Source: JBBQSU01 sp038234815
GTDB taxonomy: Bacteria > Planctomycetota > Phycisphaerae > Tepidisphaerales > Tepidisphaeraceae
DNA length: 21,207 bases
Assembly (NCBI GenBank): GCA_038234815.1
Contig: JBBQSU010000058.1
Coordinates: forward strand, 1 to 21,207
Direction: 5' to 3'
This document shows positions 14,204 through 21,207 of this stretch, piece by piece; position 1 is the first letter of the stretch, and every line of letters begins with the position of its first letter. Both the position numbers and the translations under genes were made by a program. Under the pieces are notes generated by a model that had not been told where the DNA came from, made no database searches, and saw only the letters and a program-made list of their open reading frames with translations.

Positions 14204-14223
14204 GGTGGCCCACGTGCCACCCG
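14204..14223 (+). terminator. Hairpin downstream of clpX
   Basis: GGGTGGC (14204-14210) and GCCACCC (14217-14223) pair perfectly around a 6-base loop, 29 bases after the clpX stop. No T-run follows. A second GC-rich hairpin (CCCGCTTTGCGGG, about 14257-14269) is next to it. The remaining bases up to 14341 hold no gene. Confidence 0.4.
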
Positions 14224-14341
14224 TCGGCAAGGCAACAGGCAAAGCCGTGAGGACAAGCCCCGCTTTGCGGGCGGGGAAGAAAAAAATCGCGCGGGGGTTT
14301 AACCATTGGCCGGGTGCGGCTTTGGCGGTAGGCTGGGGGCC

Positions 14342-14698
14342 ATGCCAAATCTCACTATTGAAAGCGGCGGCTCGGTCAGCGTGCCTTCGGACAAGCGGTT
14401 GATTAACGCCTTGATCGACGATGCCAAGGCCGATCAGCACTATTCGTGTGGCGGAAATGCCCGTTGCACCACGTGCCGCGTGCAATTCGTCACCGGCGAG
14501 CCGGACAAAATGACGCAGGCGGAAAAAGACCTGCTCAAATCGTCGGGAATCGACCAGCAGCCGGGCGTGCGCCTCAGTTGTCAGATTCTCTGCGACCACG
14601 ACATGACCGTAAAAATCATCAGCCCCAAGCCCGCGAACAAAAACCCGAACCATCCGGCCGACACGATTACCCCGCCGGCGGTTTGGACGGTGAAGTAA
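14342..14698 (+). CDS. [2Fe-2S] ferredoxin (adrenodoxin-type)
   Basis: 118 aa from ATG 14342. Electron-transfer protein with cluster ligands C36-x5-C42-x2-C45 and C80, the spacing of adrenodoxin/ISC-type ferredoxins (plant-type has x4). The fold markers are present: N-terminal strands (NLTIESGGSVSVPSDKRLINALID), the cluster loop YSCGGNARCTTCRVQF and LSCQILCDHDMTVKI. A second Cys (C84) follows C80. The last 25 residues are a Pro/Lys/Asn-rich tail (about 94-118) beyond the usual end. The upstream frame is open but starts without a ribosome site. No partner reductase or ISC gene is adjacent, so the electron acceptor is unknown. Confidence 0.9.
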   Translation: MPNLTIESGGSVSVPSDKRLINALIDDAKADQHYSCGGNARCTTCRVQFVTGEPDKMTQAEKDLLKSSGIDQQPGVRLSCQILCDHDMTVKIISPKPANKNPNHPADTITPPAVWTVK

Positions 14699-14744
14699 TT
14701 AACGGCAGGCGCGGCTTGCATTCCATCCAAGGGCACGGCGACCG

Positions 14745-16091
14745 ATGAACCGGTCTTCACTCAAGATCGAACTGGTCAGCGCTTATTCGGCGACGCTCGC
14801 GCGGATTCTGGGGTGGGTGGTGGTGTCGGGATTAATTTACCGGCACAGGGGGCTGCAAGCGTTCGCGATGTTTTCGCTGGTGCGGACCACGCTGGGGATG
14901 CTCAGCTATTGCAGTTTTGGCTCGCTGCCGGCGATCGTTCATGCTGCGGCGCGGGATGATGCTGAGGTGAATCGTTCCCCGGGGTCGCCGGTCGATACAA
15001 ATTCGACTGCGGCCCAGCGGCTTTTTGCGTCGGTGTCGGTGCTGTCAGGACTGATCGGCGCCTTCGGCGCGATCCTGCTTGCGGGGTATCTGTTTTACAT
15101 TCCGGTGATTCATCATTTGCCGAATGAAGTTGGCGCGCGCGACCTGCGCCTGCTGGTGCTGGGGCTAGGGGCGGGGCTGCTGATGCGCGTCATGAGCGAC
15201 CCGTTCAGTGGCATCCTGCAAACGCGCAGGTGGCTGGCCGCGGACAACTGGTTTTTCCTCGCTGCCGAGGCCCTGTGGGTGGGGCTGGTGCTGGCCTGGC
15301 CGATGTCCAGCGATCCCTTCCTGTCCGCCGGGTTGATGTACGGGGTTTCCGGCCTGGTGTTGCTGATTACACGGCAGAGCTTCGCGTTTTTGGTCAGCGG
15401 GTCGCCGCGGCGGTGGATCGTGAACTGGCGGGCGACGTGGGTGCTGTTGGCCAGCGGGCTGGCGATCACGCTGGCGCAGCTCGCCGATTTCTTATACGCT
15501 CCCACCGACAACCTGCTGATTAATCACCTGATCGATCCGCAGACGGTGGGGATTTATGCCCCGGCGATCCAGATCGACGCCGGACTGCTGATGCTGATGA
15601 CCGGGGTGTCGGCGGTGCTGCTGCCCCGGGCCGCCACGGCGCACGCGCGGCGCGATCACACCACTGTGCGACAGTATTACCGCAAAGGCACGCTCCTAAG
15701 CACGACGGTGCTTCTGCTGGGCGCATTGGGGGTGTGGCTGTTGTCGGGCTGGATATTCCGGCTTTGGTTGCACGATCCGATGCCGGCCACGCAGGCGATC
15801 CTTCCGCTGGTGCTGATTCATACGGTGGTGGGGGGCAGCAGCGCAGTCGGGCGGTCAATTTTGCTGGGGATGGGGAAGGTGAGGCCGTTTACGCTGGCGG
15901 TGCTGATCGCCGGGGTGGGCAATGTACTGGCCAGCTATATTTTCGTGCGCTATCTGCATTTGGGCCTGCGGGGGATCATTTACGGCACCTTGCTTGCGGT
16001 TATTTTGCGGTGCGGGGTGTGGATGCCCTGGTACATCAGCAAAAGCCTGAGGAAGCTTCAGGATTCGCCCGGTTTTCGGCCCGGCCCATAG
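14745..16091 (+). CDS. MOP-superfamily flippase (Wzx/MATE-like polysaccharide exporter)
   Basis: 448 aa, with about 12-14 hydrophobic helices, fitting the O-antigen/lipid-linked sugar flippase branch of the MOP superfamily. Recognisable: N-terminal ARILGWVVVSGLIYRHRG, the mid-protein TLAQLADFLYAPTDNLLINHL followed by VGIYAPAIQIDAGLLMLMTGVSAVLLPRAA (the typical 'lipid flippase' segment), and LGMGKVRPFTLAVLIAGVGNVLASY. Such proteins move undecaprenyl-linked sugar units or similar lipids across the inner membrane. It lies 46 bases after the ferredoxin gene on the same strand, but glycosyltransferase genes are missing, so its cargo cannot be named. AAGGG about 10 bases ahead of ATG serves as ribosome site. 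Confidence 0.85.
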   Translation: MNRSSLKIELVSAYSATLARILGWVVVSGLIYRHRGLQAFAMFSLVRTTLGMLSYCSFGSLPAIVHAAARDDAEVNRSPGSPVDTNSTAAQRLFASVSVLSGLIGAFGAILLAGYLFYIPVIHHLPNEVGARDLRLLVLGLGAGLLMRVMSDPFSGILQTRRWLAADNWFFLAAEALWVGLVLAWPMSSDPFLSAGLMYGVSGLVLLITRQSFAFLVSGSPRRWIVNWRATWVLLASGLAITLAQLADFLYAPTDNLLINHLIDPQTVGIYAPAIQIDAGLLMLMTGVSAVLLPRAATAHARRDHTTVRQYYRKGTLLSTTVLLLGALGVWLLSGWIFRLWLHDPMPATQAILPLVLIHTVVGGSSAVGRSILLGMGKVRPFTLAVLIAGVGNVLASYIFVRYLHLGLRGIIYGTLLAVILRCGVWMPWYISKSLRKLQDSPGFRPGP

Positions 16092-16131
16092 ACGTTAGGC
16101 AGCGTATCCGGTATTCAGTTGCAAGCGCTTC

Positions 16132-18036
16132 ATGGAGAAGTCAGGTAGCCGCACTATGGATTCAAACGGAAAACCCCTGCCGCCAGCGCTGGCGATGCTG
16201 TCGAGCCAGCGGCCGCGCAACGTTTCGTGGTTAAGCGCCGCAGGCCTGCTTTTCGGGGATTGGGGCACGAGCCGGCTTTATGTGTTGGGTCTGGCGTTTC
16301 TGGTGGCAGGCCGAAGCAGCTTCTGGCTGGTCTCCGGGATGAGCCTGCTGATCCTGGCGGTGGGGTGGGCTTATACGCATATCTGCCGGATTTATCCCGA
16401 CGGCGGAGGGGTTTACACTGCGGCCCGGCAGCGCAGCAAGCTGCTGGGCGTGGTGGGCGCGCTACTGCTTTTTGCCGACTACACGATTACCGCATCCCTC
16501 AGTTCTGTTGAAGCATTTCACTATTTCGGATTGGGTGAAAGCCGGCACGCGCAAGTGGCCGAGGCGGACGCCGGCAGCGAGATTATCCTCAAACGATACG
16601 AATCACCGGTGGAAACGGTGGAAGCCCAGCCGTCGTTGTGGCAGTGGGATTCACCGGGGCTGTGGGCGATCCTGGCCATCGGGGCGATTGGCGCGCTGAA
16701 CCTGCTGGGGCCGAAACACACTGCCGGGCCGGCGATCCTGGCGGCAATCGGCATGATCATCATCACGCTGTTGATCGTGGTTTTTGCGCTGCCAAAACTG
16801 GATTGGCACAACATCAATTTTGGCCGGATGGACCATCCGCCTTTTGAACTGTGGCAAGGTTTTGTCGCGATCGTGCTGGCACTGTCGGGGGTGGAGGCGA
16901 TCGCCTCGCTCACCGGCACGATGCACAAGCCGGTTTATCGTACGGCCAGCAAGAGCATCTGGATGGTGGCCGCCGAGGTGGCGATTTTCAATATGATCCT
17001 GGCGTTGGTGATGATTGCCTGCCAGGACCTCGGCCGCGAGGGGCACAAGGAAGACATGCTGGCGTTTCTGGCCGGCAGGTATGTCGGGGCCTGGGGCGAG
17101 TGGCCGGTGCGCATTATCGGCGGGATGCTGCTGCTCAGCGCCACCAATACGGCCATCGGCGCACTGATGAGCACGATGTATGTAATGAGCCGCGACACCG
17201 AGCTTCCTCGGATGCTGCAAAAGCTCAACACTTTTGGTGCGCCCTGGATCGCGGCCGTCATCGCCGCCGCCGTGCCCGCCGCCGTGCTGTTTGTCTTTCA
17301 CGATCTCGAAACACTGGCCCACCTTTATGCCATTGGCATCGTCGGCGCGGTGGCGATCAACTGCCTTCTCACCACGTTCCATCCGCGCTTGCGAAAATGG
17401 TGGCGCAAGACCGCGATGGTGGCCCTGGGCGTGCTGCTGGTGGCGATCTGGGTGACGCTGGCTTATACCAAGCTGCACGCGCTGATCTTCGTGGCGATCG
17501 TGATGGTGGTGGGGCTGGTGGCCCGGCAACTGACGCGCATGGCCGCGGCCCGGCGACCCCGGCTCAGCCTGCTCCGACAGGCCATCCTCGAACAACTTAC
17601 TCCCGAGATGCTGGCTAAACCCAAGCTGCTGCTGGCCACCGCAGGCTCTAGCAGCATGGCCGAACCGGCTTTACAACTGGCGCACGATCAACAGGCGGCG
17701 CTGGTGGTTTGTTTTATTCGCGAAGTCGCTTTGACCTACCTGGCCGAGGCCGAATACCGCCTGTCGCTGGAAACCGATCACGCGGCGCAAGCCCTGTTCC
17801 GGGATTTCCTGGCTTTGGCTCACAAGTATGAAGTGCCGATCATTCCGTTCTATGACACGGGGACCAACTCCGCGGAGCTGATCGCCGAAGCGGCGGCGAT
17901 CAATGCGGTAGACCGCATCCTCATAGGTTCGAGCCGTCGCGGCACGCTTTACCAAGTCATCAAGGGAAGCTTCCAGCGCAAGCTGGAATCGCTTCTCCCG
18001 CCGGAAATTCCGGTGCAGGTCCTGAGCGTGGCGTAA
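16132..18036 (+). CDS. APC-family amino acid permease fused to a UspA-like domain
   Basis: 634 aa from ATG 16132; the ATG at 16156 (MDSNGK, AGG ten bases ahead) is an equally good start. Residues 31-465 hold about 12 membrane helices. The permease signature includes LSAAGLLFGDWGTSRLYVLG (35-54), the HICRIYPDGGGVYTAARQ stretch (83-100) and ALSGVEAIASLTGTM (250-264). A hydrophilic insertion of about 40 residues (133-172) separates two helices. The C-terminal 497-634 is a cytoplasmic UspA-like domain: KLLLATAG, QQAALVVCFIREVALTYL, and IGSSRRGTLYQVIKGSF (598-614), resembling the nucleotide-binding GxxG...GS loop. Fusion of APC transporters with Usp domains is known and suggests regulation by nucleotide. 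Substrate unknown. Confidence 0.88.
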   Translation: MEKSGSRTMDSNGKPLPPALAMLSSQRPRNVSWLSAAGLLFGDWGTSRLYVLGLAFLVAGRSSFWLVSGMSLLILAVGWAYTHICRIYPDGGGVYTAARQRSKLLGVVGALLLFADYTITASLSSVEAFHYFGLGESRHAQVAEADAGSEIILKRYESPVETVEAQPSLWQWDSPGLWAILAIGAIGALNLLGPKHTAGPAILAAIGMIIITLLIVVFALPKLDWHNINFGRMDHPPFELWQGFVAIVLALSGVEAIASLTGTMHKPVYRTASKSIWMVAAEVAIFNMILALVMIACQDLGREGHKEDMLAFLAGRYVGAWGEWPVRIIGGMLLLSATNTAIGALMSTMYVMSRDTELPRMLQKLNTFGAPWIAAVIAAAVPAAVLFVFHDLETLAHLYAIGIVGAVAINCLLTTFHPRLRKWWRKTAMVALGVLLVAIWVTLAYTKLHALIFVAIVMVVGLVARQLTRMAAARRPRLSLLRQAILEQLTPEMLAKPKLLLATAGSSSMAEPALQLAHDQQAALVVCFIREVALTYLAEAEYRLSLETDHAAQALFRDFLALAHKYEVPIIPFYDTGTNSAELIAEAAAINAVDRILIGSSRRGTLYQVIKGSFQRKLESLLPPEIPVQVLSVA

Positions 18037-18048
18037 GCGGCGCGTTGC

Positions 18049-18093
18049 CCGCTATCAACCTATCCGCCATCAACCTACGCGCTATCAGCCTTC
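18049..18093. repeat. Three tandem 15-base repeats after the permease gene
   Basis: Units at 18049-18063, 18064-18078 and 18079-18093 share the pattern CCGCYATCARCCTA with two to four mismatches. They start 13 bases after the permease stop. Read on the + strand in one frame they would encode AINLS/AINLR/AISLP. The frame has no ribosome site and runs antisense to the radical SAM gene, so I treat it as a short DNA repeat of unknown function. Confidence 0.5.
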
Positions 18094-18132
18094 CCAATGC
18101 GGCCCGCCTGCGCGCCCGGTTTCGACCGGCTG

Positions 18133-18159
18133 GCGCGTGCGGGAAAACCTCAAACGCGC
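18133..18159. terminator. Hairpin between the converging permease and radical SAM genes
   Basis: GCGCGT (18133-18138) and ACGCGC (18154-18159) pair across a 15-base loop and may extend with mismatches into GGCTGG.../...CCAGC. It overlaps the stop of the radical SAM gene on the minus strand. Possible convergent terminator; no T-run. Confidence 0.3.
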
Positions 18160-19403
18160 GCCGCCAGCGGTTCGGCCGTGCTGGCGGGGATTGCACCGGC
18201 TTGGGGGGAAATTTCCTCGTCGGTGAGATAGCAGCCCGGATCGCTGGCCCAGGGGTCACCGGTGGAGATTTCGGCCCTGGCCCGAAGCGATCCCCCACAA
18301 AAATCGAAGAACCGGCACCCGGCGCAGCGGCCGGTGATGAGCGGCAGGCGGTCTTTCAGTCCGGCCATGATCGCATTGGAAGTGTCCTGCCAGATTTCAC
18401 TGAATTTCCGCTGCTTGACGTTGCCGAAGCTTCGGTACATCGAAAACTGATCGGCATGGACGTTGCCATGGAAATCGATGTTGGCGATGCCCACCCCAGA
18501 GCTGTATCGCCCCCCGCCGTTCCATCGCATCATGTCCAGCACCTGCTGGGCACGGGGATGCCCTTCGGCTTTCATCTTCAGATAAAGGTGCGGGCCGTCG
18601 CAGTGGTTATCGACGGTGAGGATTTCGATGCGTTTTCCGCGTTCGGAAAAATCACGGGTTCGGGCCAGGATGGTGTCGATGGCCGCGCGGGATTGTTCGG
18701 AGGTAAGCATGGCCAGATTTTTGCCCCGGCCCGAAGGACACAGGTGATAGAAACACGCCCGGTCGATGCCTTCATTTTCGATAAAGTCGAAAATCCGGTC
18801 CAAGTCCTGGGCGGTGTGCCGGGTGAGGGTGAGCCGCAGGCCCACTTTCTGCCCGACGGCGGTGCAGTGACGGAAGCCTTCCATGGTCTTCTTGAACGCG
18901 CCGGTCATCCCGCGAAATTCGTCGTGCTTTTCCGGTATGGCGCTGTCGAGGCTGATGCCGATGTAAGCAAATTGAAGGTCTTTGAACCGCTGGGCGGTCA
19001 TACGGTCGATGAGCGTGCCATTGGTGGAGGCGACGACGTGCAGGTCCTTGGAGCGGGCGTATTCGGCCAGTTCAAAAAGGTCCTTGCGGACCAGAGGCTC
19101 CCCGCCACTGAACAGCACGGCAGGAACCTTGTAATCCGCCAGGTCGTCCAAAACGGCCTTGGCGTGCTCGGTGGAAAGCTCGTCGGGATATTTGACGGCA
19201 TCTGAATCGGTATAGCAGTGGACGCACTTGAGATTGCACGTCCGGGTAAGGTTCCAGACGACGATGGGCTTGCGGTCCTTGGCGGTTTTTTGTACGGCCA
19301 TTCGCTGATGCGCCGGGGGATCAATCTGGGTAATCTTCCGGCCATACCGATGCGGGGTGCTGGGGGTTTCCAGCCCGCCATAGAGAACACTGATGTCGAT
19401 CAT
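18150..19403 (-). CDS. ahbC: AhbC-like radical SAM/SPASM protein (12,18-didecarboxysiroheme deacetylase type)
   Basis: 417 aa. In the alternative heme pathway AhbC removes the acetate side chains of 12,18-didecarboxysiroheme to give Fe-coproporphyrin III. Seen: N-terminus MIDISVLYGGLETPS...RYGR, close in pattern to known AhbC (MI-x-ISxLYxG...RYGR); radical SAM CNLKCVHC (C56, C60, C63); SGGEP (99-103); C-terminal SPASM-type cysteines C360, C363, C369 and C391, and the ending GDPWASDPGCYLTDEEI that matches AhbC better than AhbD. The start is fixed by GGGAG (minus strand, 19411-19415) 7 bases ahead. No ahbA, ahbB or ahbD gene is near. NirJ-like or other SPASM maturase activity cannot be excluded. 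Confidence 0.82.
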   Translation of the reverse strand: MIDISVLYGGLETPSTPHRYGRKITQIDPPAHQRMAVQKTAKDRKPIVVWNLTRTCNLKCVHCYTDSDAVKYPDELSTEHAKAVLDDLADYKVPAVLFSGGEPLVRKDLFELAEYARSKDLHVVASTNGTLIDRMTAQRFKDLQFAYIGISLDSAIPEKHDEFRGMTGAFKKTMEGFRHCTAVGQKVGLRLTLTRHTAQDLDRIFDFIENEGIDRACFYHLCPSGRGKNLAMLTSEQSRAAIDTILARTRDFSERGKRIEILTVDNHCDGPHLYLKMKAEGHPRAQQVLDMMRWNGGGRYSSGVGIANIDFHGNVHADQFSMYRSFGNVKQRKFSEIWQDTSNAIMAGLKDRLPLITGRCAGCRFFDFCGGSLRARAEISTGDPWASDPGCYLTDEEISPQAGAIPASTAEPLAARV

Positions 19404-19559
19404 TGGATGACTCCCAAAGTTGAACCTGCAGAACGCAACGACGCTTAATCAGACTATATTATCCTTTATAGCGCTGAAAATGGAAGTAGCTAGGTGTGAT
19501 TTTTAAAAAATAGTGTTTTTAGCTCGAAATGTCCATCATTTATTCGAAATTTACATCGT
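19404..19559 (-). promoter_or_regulatory. AT-rich upstream region of the AhbC-like gene
   Basis: 156 bases much richer in A/T than anything nearby. On the minus strand GATAAT (19458-19463), within CTATAAAGGATAATATAG, is a plausible -10 box about 54 bases before ATG 19403; the -35 is not clear. Two CGAAAT copies (19524-19529 and 19544-19549) form a short direct repeat. An oxygen-responsive site might be expected for an anaerobic heme gene, but I see no TTGAT-N4-ATCAA. Confidence 0.35.
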
Positions 19560-21207
19560 TCAGTTCGCTACATTCTGGGGTTCGCGGCCCAGGATACGGC
19601 AGATGGCGTTCACCAGTTGCTCGACGTTGATCGGCTTGACGAGGTGTTCGACAAAGCCGGCCTGGGCACTTTGGCGGATGTCGGTGTCCATGCCATACCC
19701 GCTGACGGCGATGGCCTTGACGGGCCGGAGGGCCAGCATTTTTCCGATCAGATCGACGCCGGTGCCGTCGGGCAGGCCCAGGTCGCTGATGATGACATCG
19801 AAGCTGTGGTCTTCGAAGACGTCCATCGCCTGCTTAACCGAATGGGCGACAGTGACGTCATAACCGAAACTTTGGAGCAGCCGGGCGGTCACTTTTGCGG
19901 TGCTGAGGTGGTCTTCGACGAGCAAAATTCGGGAAGAGGTCTTGTCTTGCACCGGCTGGGCTTTGCGGTCAGGCAACTTGGTCGCGGCACAGGGGCCATA
20001 GGCGGAGGGGAGTTCGACGGTAAAGGTTGCCCCGCGGCCCAAGCCGTCGCTGGTGGCCAGAATCACCCCTTGGTGCATGGCCACGAGGCCCTTGCAGATG
20101 GCCAGTCCAAGCCCCAGTCCGCCGAAGTCGCGCGTGGTCATTGGATCGCCTTGCTCGAAGGCGTCGAAGATGCAGCCGAGCAGTTCCGGCGCGATTCCGC
20201 GTCCGGTGTCGGCGATGCTGACGCGCACCCGGCCGTCAGGGGTCAGTCCTGCCTGAACCACAATCCGGCCCCCTTCGGGTGTAAACTTGACGGCGTTCTT
20301 CAGTAGATTCCAGAAGATCTGCTGCAACCTTGCCGGATCGGCATCGACCCGCAGTTCTTCGGCAGGCAGTTTCATTTCGATGTTGATCCGCTTGTCGATG
20401 GCATCGGCCTGGCAGGTTTCCAGTGCATGGCCGAGCACTTCCCGGGCATCAACCGCCCGCAGGGAAAGCACGATCTTTCCCCGGGCGATACGGGTGAGAT
20501 CGAGGATGTCGTCGATCAGCCGGGCTTCGAGTTCGACGTTTCTGCGGATCACGCTCACGTCGTCTTTCAAGGCCGGGGGAAGCGTGGGATCATTCTCGAG
20601 AATGGTGGCAGCCATGAGCGCCGGATTGAGCGGGGTGCGCAACTCGTGCGACAAAACGGCCAGGAAGTGGTCTTTGGCCCGGCTGGCGGTTTCGGCGACT
20701 TCACGGGCTTCTTCGGCGCTGGTTTTGGCCAGAGCCAAAGCATTTTCGACTTCCCGGCGGTCGGTGACATCCGCACTGGTCCCGACAATGCCGAGAAATT
20801 CCCCGGATTCGGACACGCGTGGCCGGCCCCATGATTCGATCCATCGCCACTCCCCATCGCACCGGCGCACACGAACCTCGGCGCGGTAGGGGCGACGGTC
20901 CCGCACACAGGCGTTGAACTCTTCTATATAAGCCGCCCCATCGTCGGGATGCATCAGCGGCTGCCAGTTCGGGCCGGCGTCCTGCTGGGGCGTAACGCCG
21001 AAGAACTCACAGTAGGTTTGGTTGACGAACTGCAATTGCCCTTGGACGTCGTGAACCCAGATCATCAGCGGCAATCCATCGGCCATGGTGCGGAAGCGAT
21101 GCTCGCTCTCCCGCAACGCTATTTCCGTCCGCTTGCGCTGGGTGATGTCCGTGAACATGCCCAGCGCGCCAGTGAACACACCGTCGGGACCGGAAAACGC
21201 ACTACCG
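19560..21207 (-). CDS. PAS hybrid sensor histidine kinase, 5' end off the window
   Basis: The frame continues through the right edge (GSAFSGPDG precedes the GTG at 21179), so at least 549 residues are seen and the N-terminus is missing. Counting from 21179: end of one PAS domain (GALGMFTDIT, 4-13), a second PAS with PAC (24-140), HisKA with His178 in SHELRTPLNP, HATPase with N-box NLLKNAVKFTPEGG (291-304), DTGRGI and GGLGLGLAI, and a receiver with acidic pocket VEDH, phospho-acceptor Asp466 (ISDLGLPDG) and Lys515 (VKPIN). All catalytic residues look intact. No membrane segment is in the visible part; signal unknown. The protein probably phosphorelays internally to the receiver. No separate output gene lies downstream. 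Confidence 0.93.
   Translation of the reverse strand, partial: GSAFSGPDGVFTGALGMFTDITQRKRTEIALRESEHRFRTMADGLPLMIWVHDVQGQLQFVNQTYCEFFGVTPQQDAGPNWQPLMHPDDGAAYIEEFNACVRDRRPYRAEVRVRRCDGEWRWIESWGRPRVSESGEFLGIVGTSADVTDRREVENALALAKTSAEEAREVAETASRAKDHFLAVLSHELRTPLNPALMAATILENDPTLPPALKDDVSVIRRNVELEARLIDDILDLTRIARGKIVLSLRAVDAREVLGHALETCQADAIDKRINIEMKLPAEELRVDADPARLQQIFWNLLKNAVKFTPEGGRIVVQAGLTPDGRVRVSIADTGRGIAPELLGCIFDAFEQGDPMTTRDFGGLGLGLAICKGLVAMHQGVILATSDGLGRGATFTVELPSAYGPCAATKLPDRKAQPVQDKTSSRILLVEDHLSTAKVTARLLQSFGYDVTVAHSVKQAMDVFEDHSFDVIISDLGLPDGTGVDLIGKMLALRPVKAIAVSGYGMDTDIRQSAQAGFVEHLVKPINVEQLVNAICRILGREPQNVAN

Noticed and set aside
16651..17595. A 314-aa minus-strand frame
   Set aside because: It is antisense to the permease gene and gives a His/Gln/Arg-rich, non-protein-like product.
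18045..19205. A 386-aa + strand frame beginning with a pentapeptide-like AINLS/AINLR/AISLP run
   Set aside because: It is antisense to the radical SAM gene and lacks a ribosome site. The pentapeptide look comes from the 15-base DNA repeat.
1..21207. CRISPR array
   Set aside because: No regularly spaced direct repeats of 25-40 bases and no cas-like protein were seen.

Overview
The window looks like chromosomal DNA of a GC-rich, probably Planctomycetota (Phycisphaerae-like) bacterium. That placement is an inference from three things: a large Ala/Gln-rich membrane protein of a planctomycete flavour, a stand-alone BlaI-type repressor, and the overall gene style. No rRNA or other decisive marker is present. 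The window has two distinct halves separated by a tRNA-Leu(GAG) gene at about 8.2 kb.

Left half (1-8.2 kb): accessory DNA. It starts with an internally deleted IS3-family transposase remnant. An overlapping gene pair follows (603-1025 and 1015-2475); the larger protein has precise 51-residue tandem repeats and a sigma-70-like C-terminal half. Next come three very small genes with strong ribosome binding sites: two paralogous proteins of 45 and 46 aa flanking a 72-aa Cys-cluster protein. A DUF932-family protein of the kind found on plasmids and phages comes next, then a 191-aa unknown, a stretch of unclear coding strand, a secreted 197-aa protein, and a DUF2130 coiled-coil protein with a PD-(D/E)XK-like domain and an internal 145-residue duplication. 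Most of these genes lie on the + strand with their own Shine-Dalgarno sequences. No integrase, replication protein or structural phage gene is visible. The 3' end of tRNA-Leu faces this region, the usual geometry for an element integrated at a tRNA.

Right half (8.4-21.2 kb): core-type genes. On the minus strand, a Gln/Ala-rich three-TM membrane protein is followed 12 bases later by an iron-type solute-binding lipoprotein. On the plus strand come a BlaI-family repressor, a small SHOCT-domain membrane protein, clpX with a Pro/Gly-rich N-terminal extension, an adrenodoxin-type [2Fe-2S] ferredoxin, a MOP-superfamily flippase, and an APC permease fused to a UspA-like domain. The window ends on the minus strand with an AhbC-like radical SAM protein (alternative heme pathway from siroheme) and the 3' part of a PAS hybrid histidine kinase that runs off the right edge.

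Apart from the overlapping pair and the membrane protein/lipoprotein pair, the neighbours do not form an obvious single pathway. The candidate for something undescribed is the 0.6-6.3 kb cluster of small and repeat-bearing proteins around the DUF932 gene.
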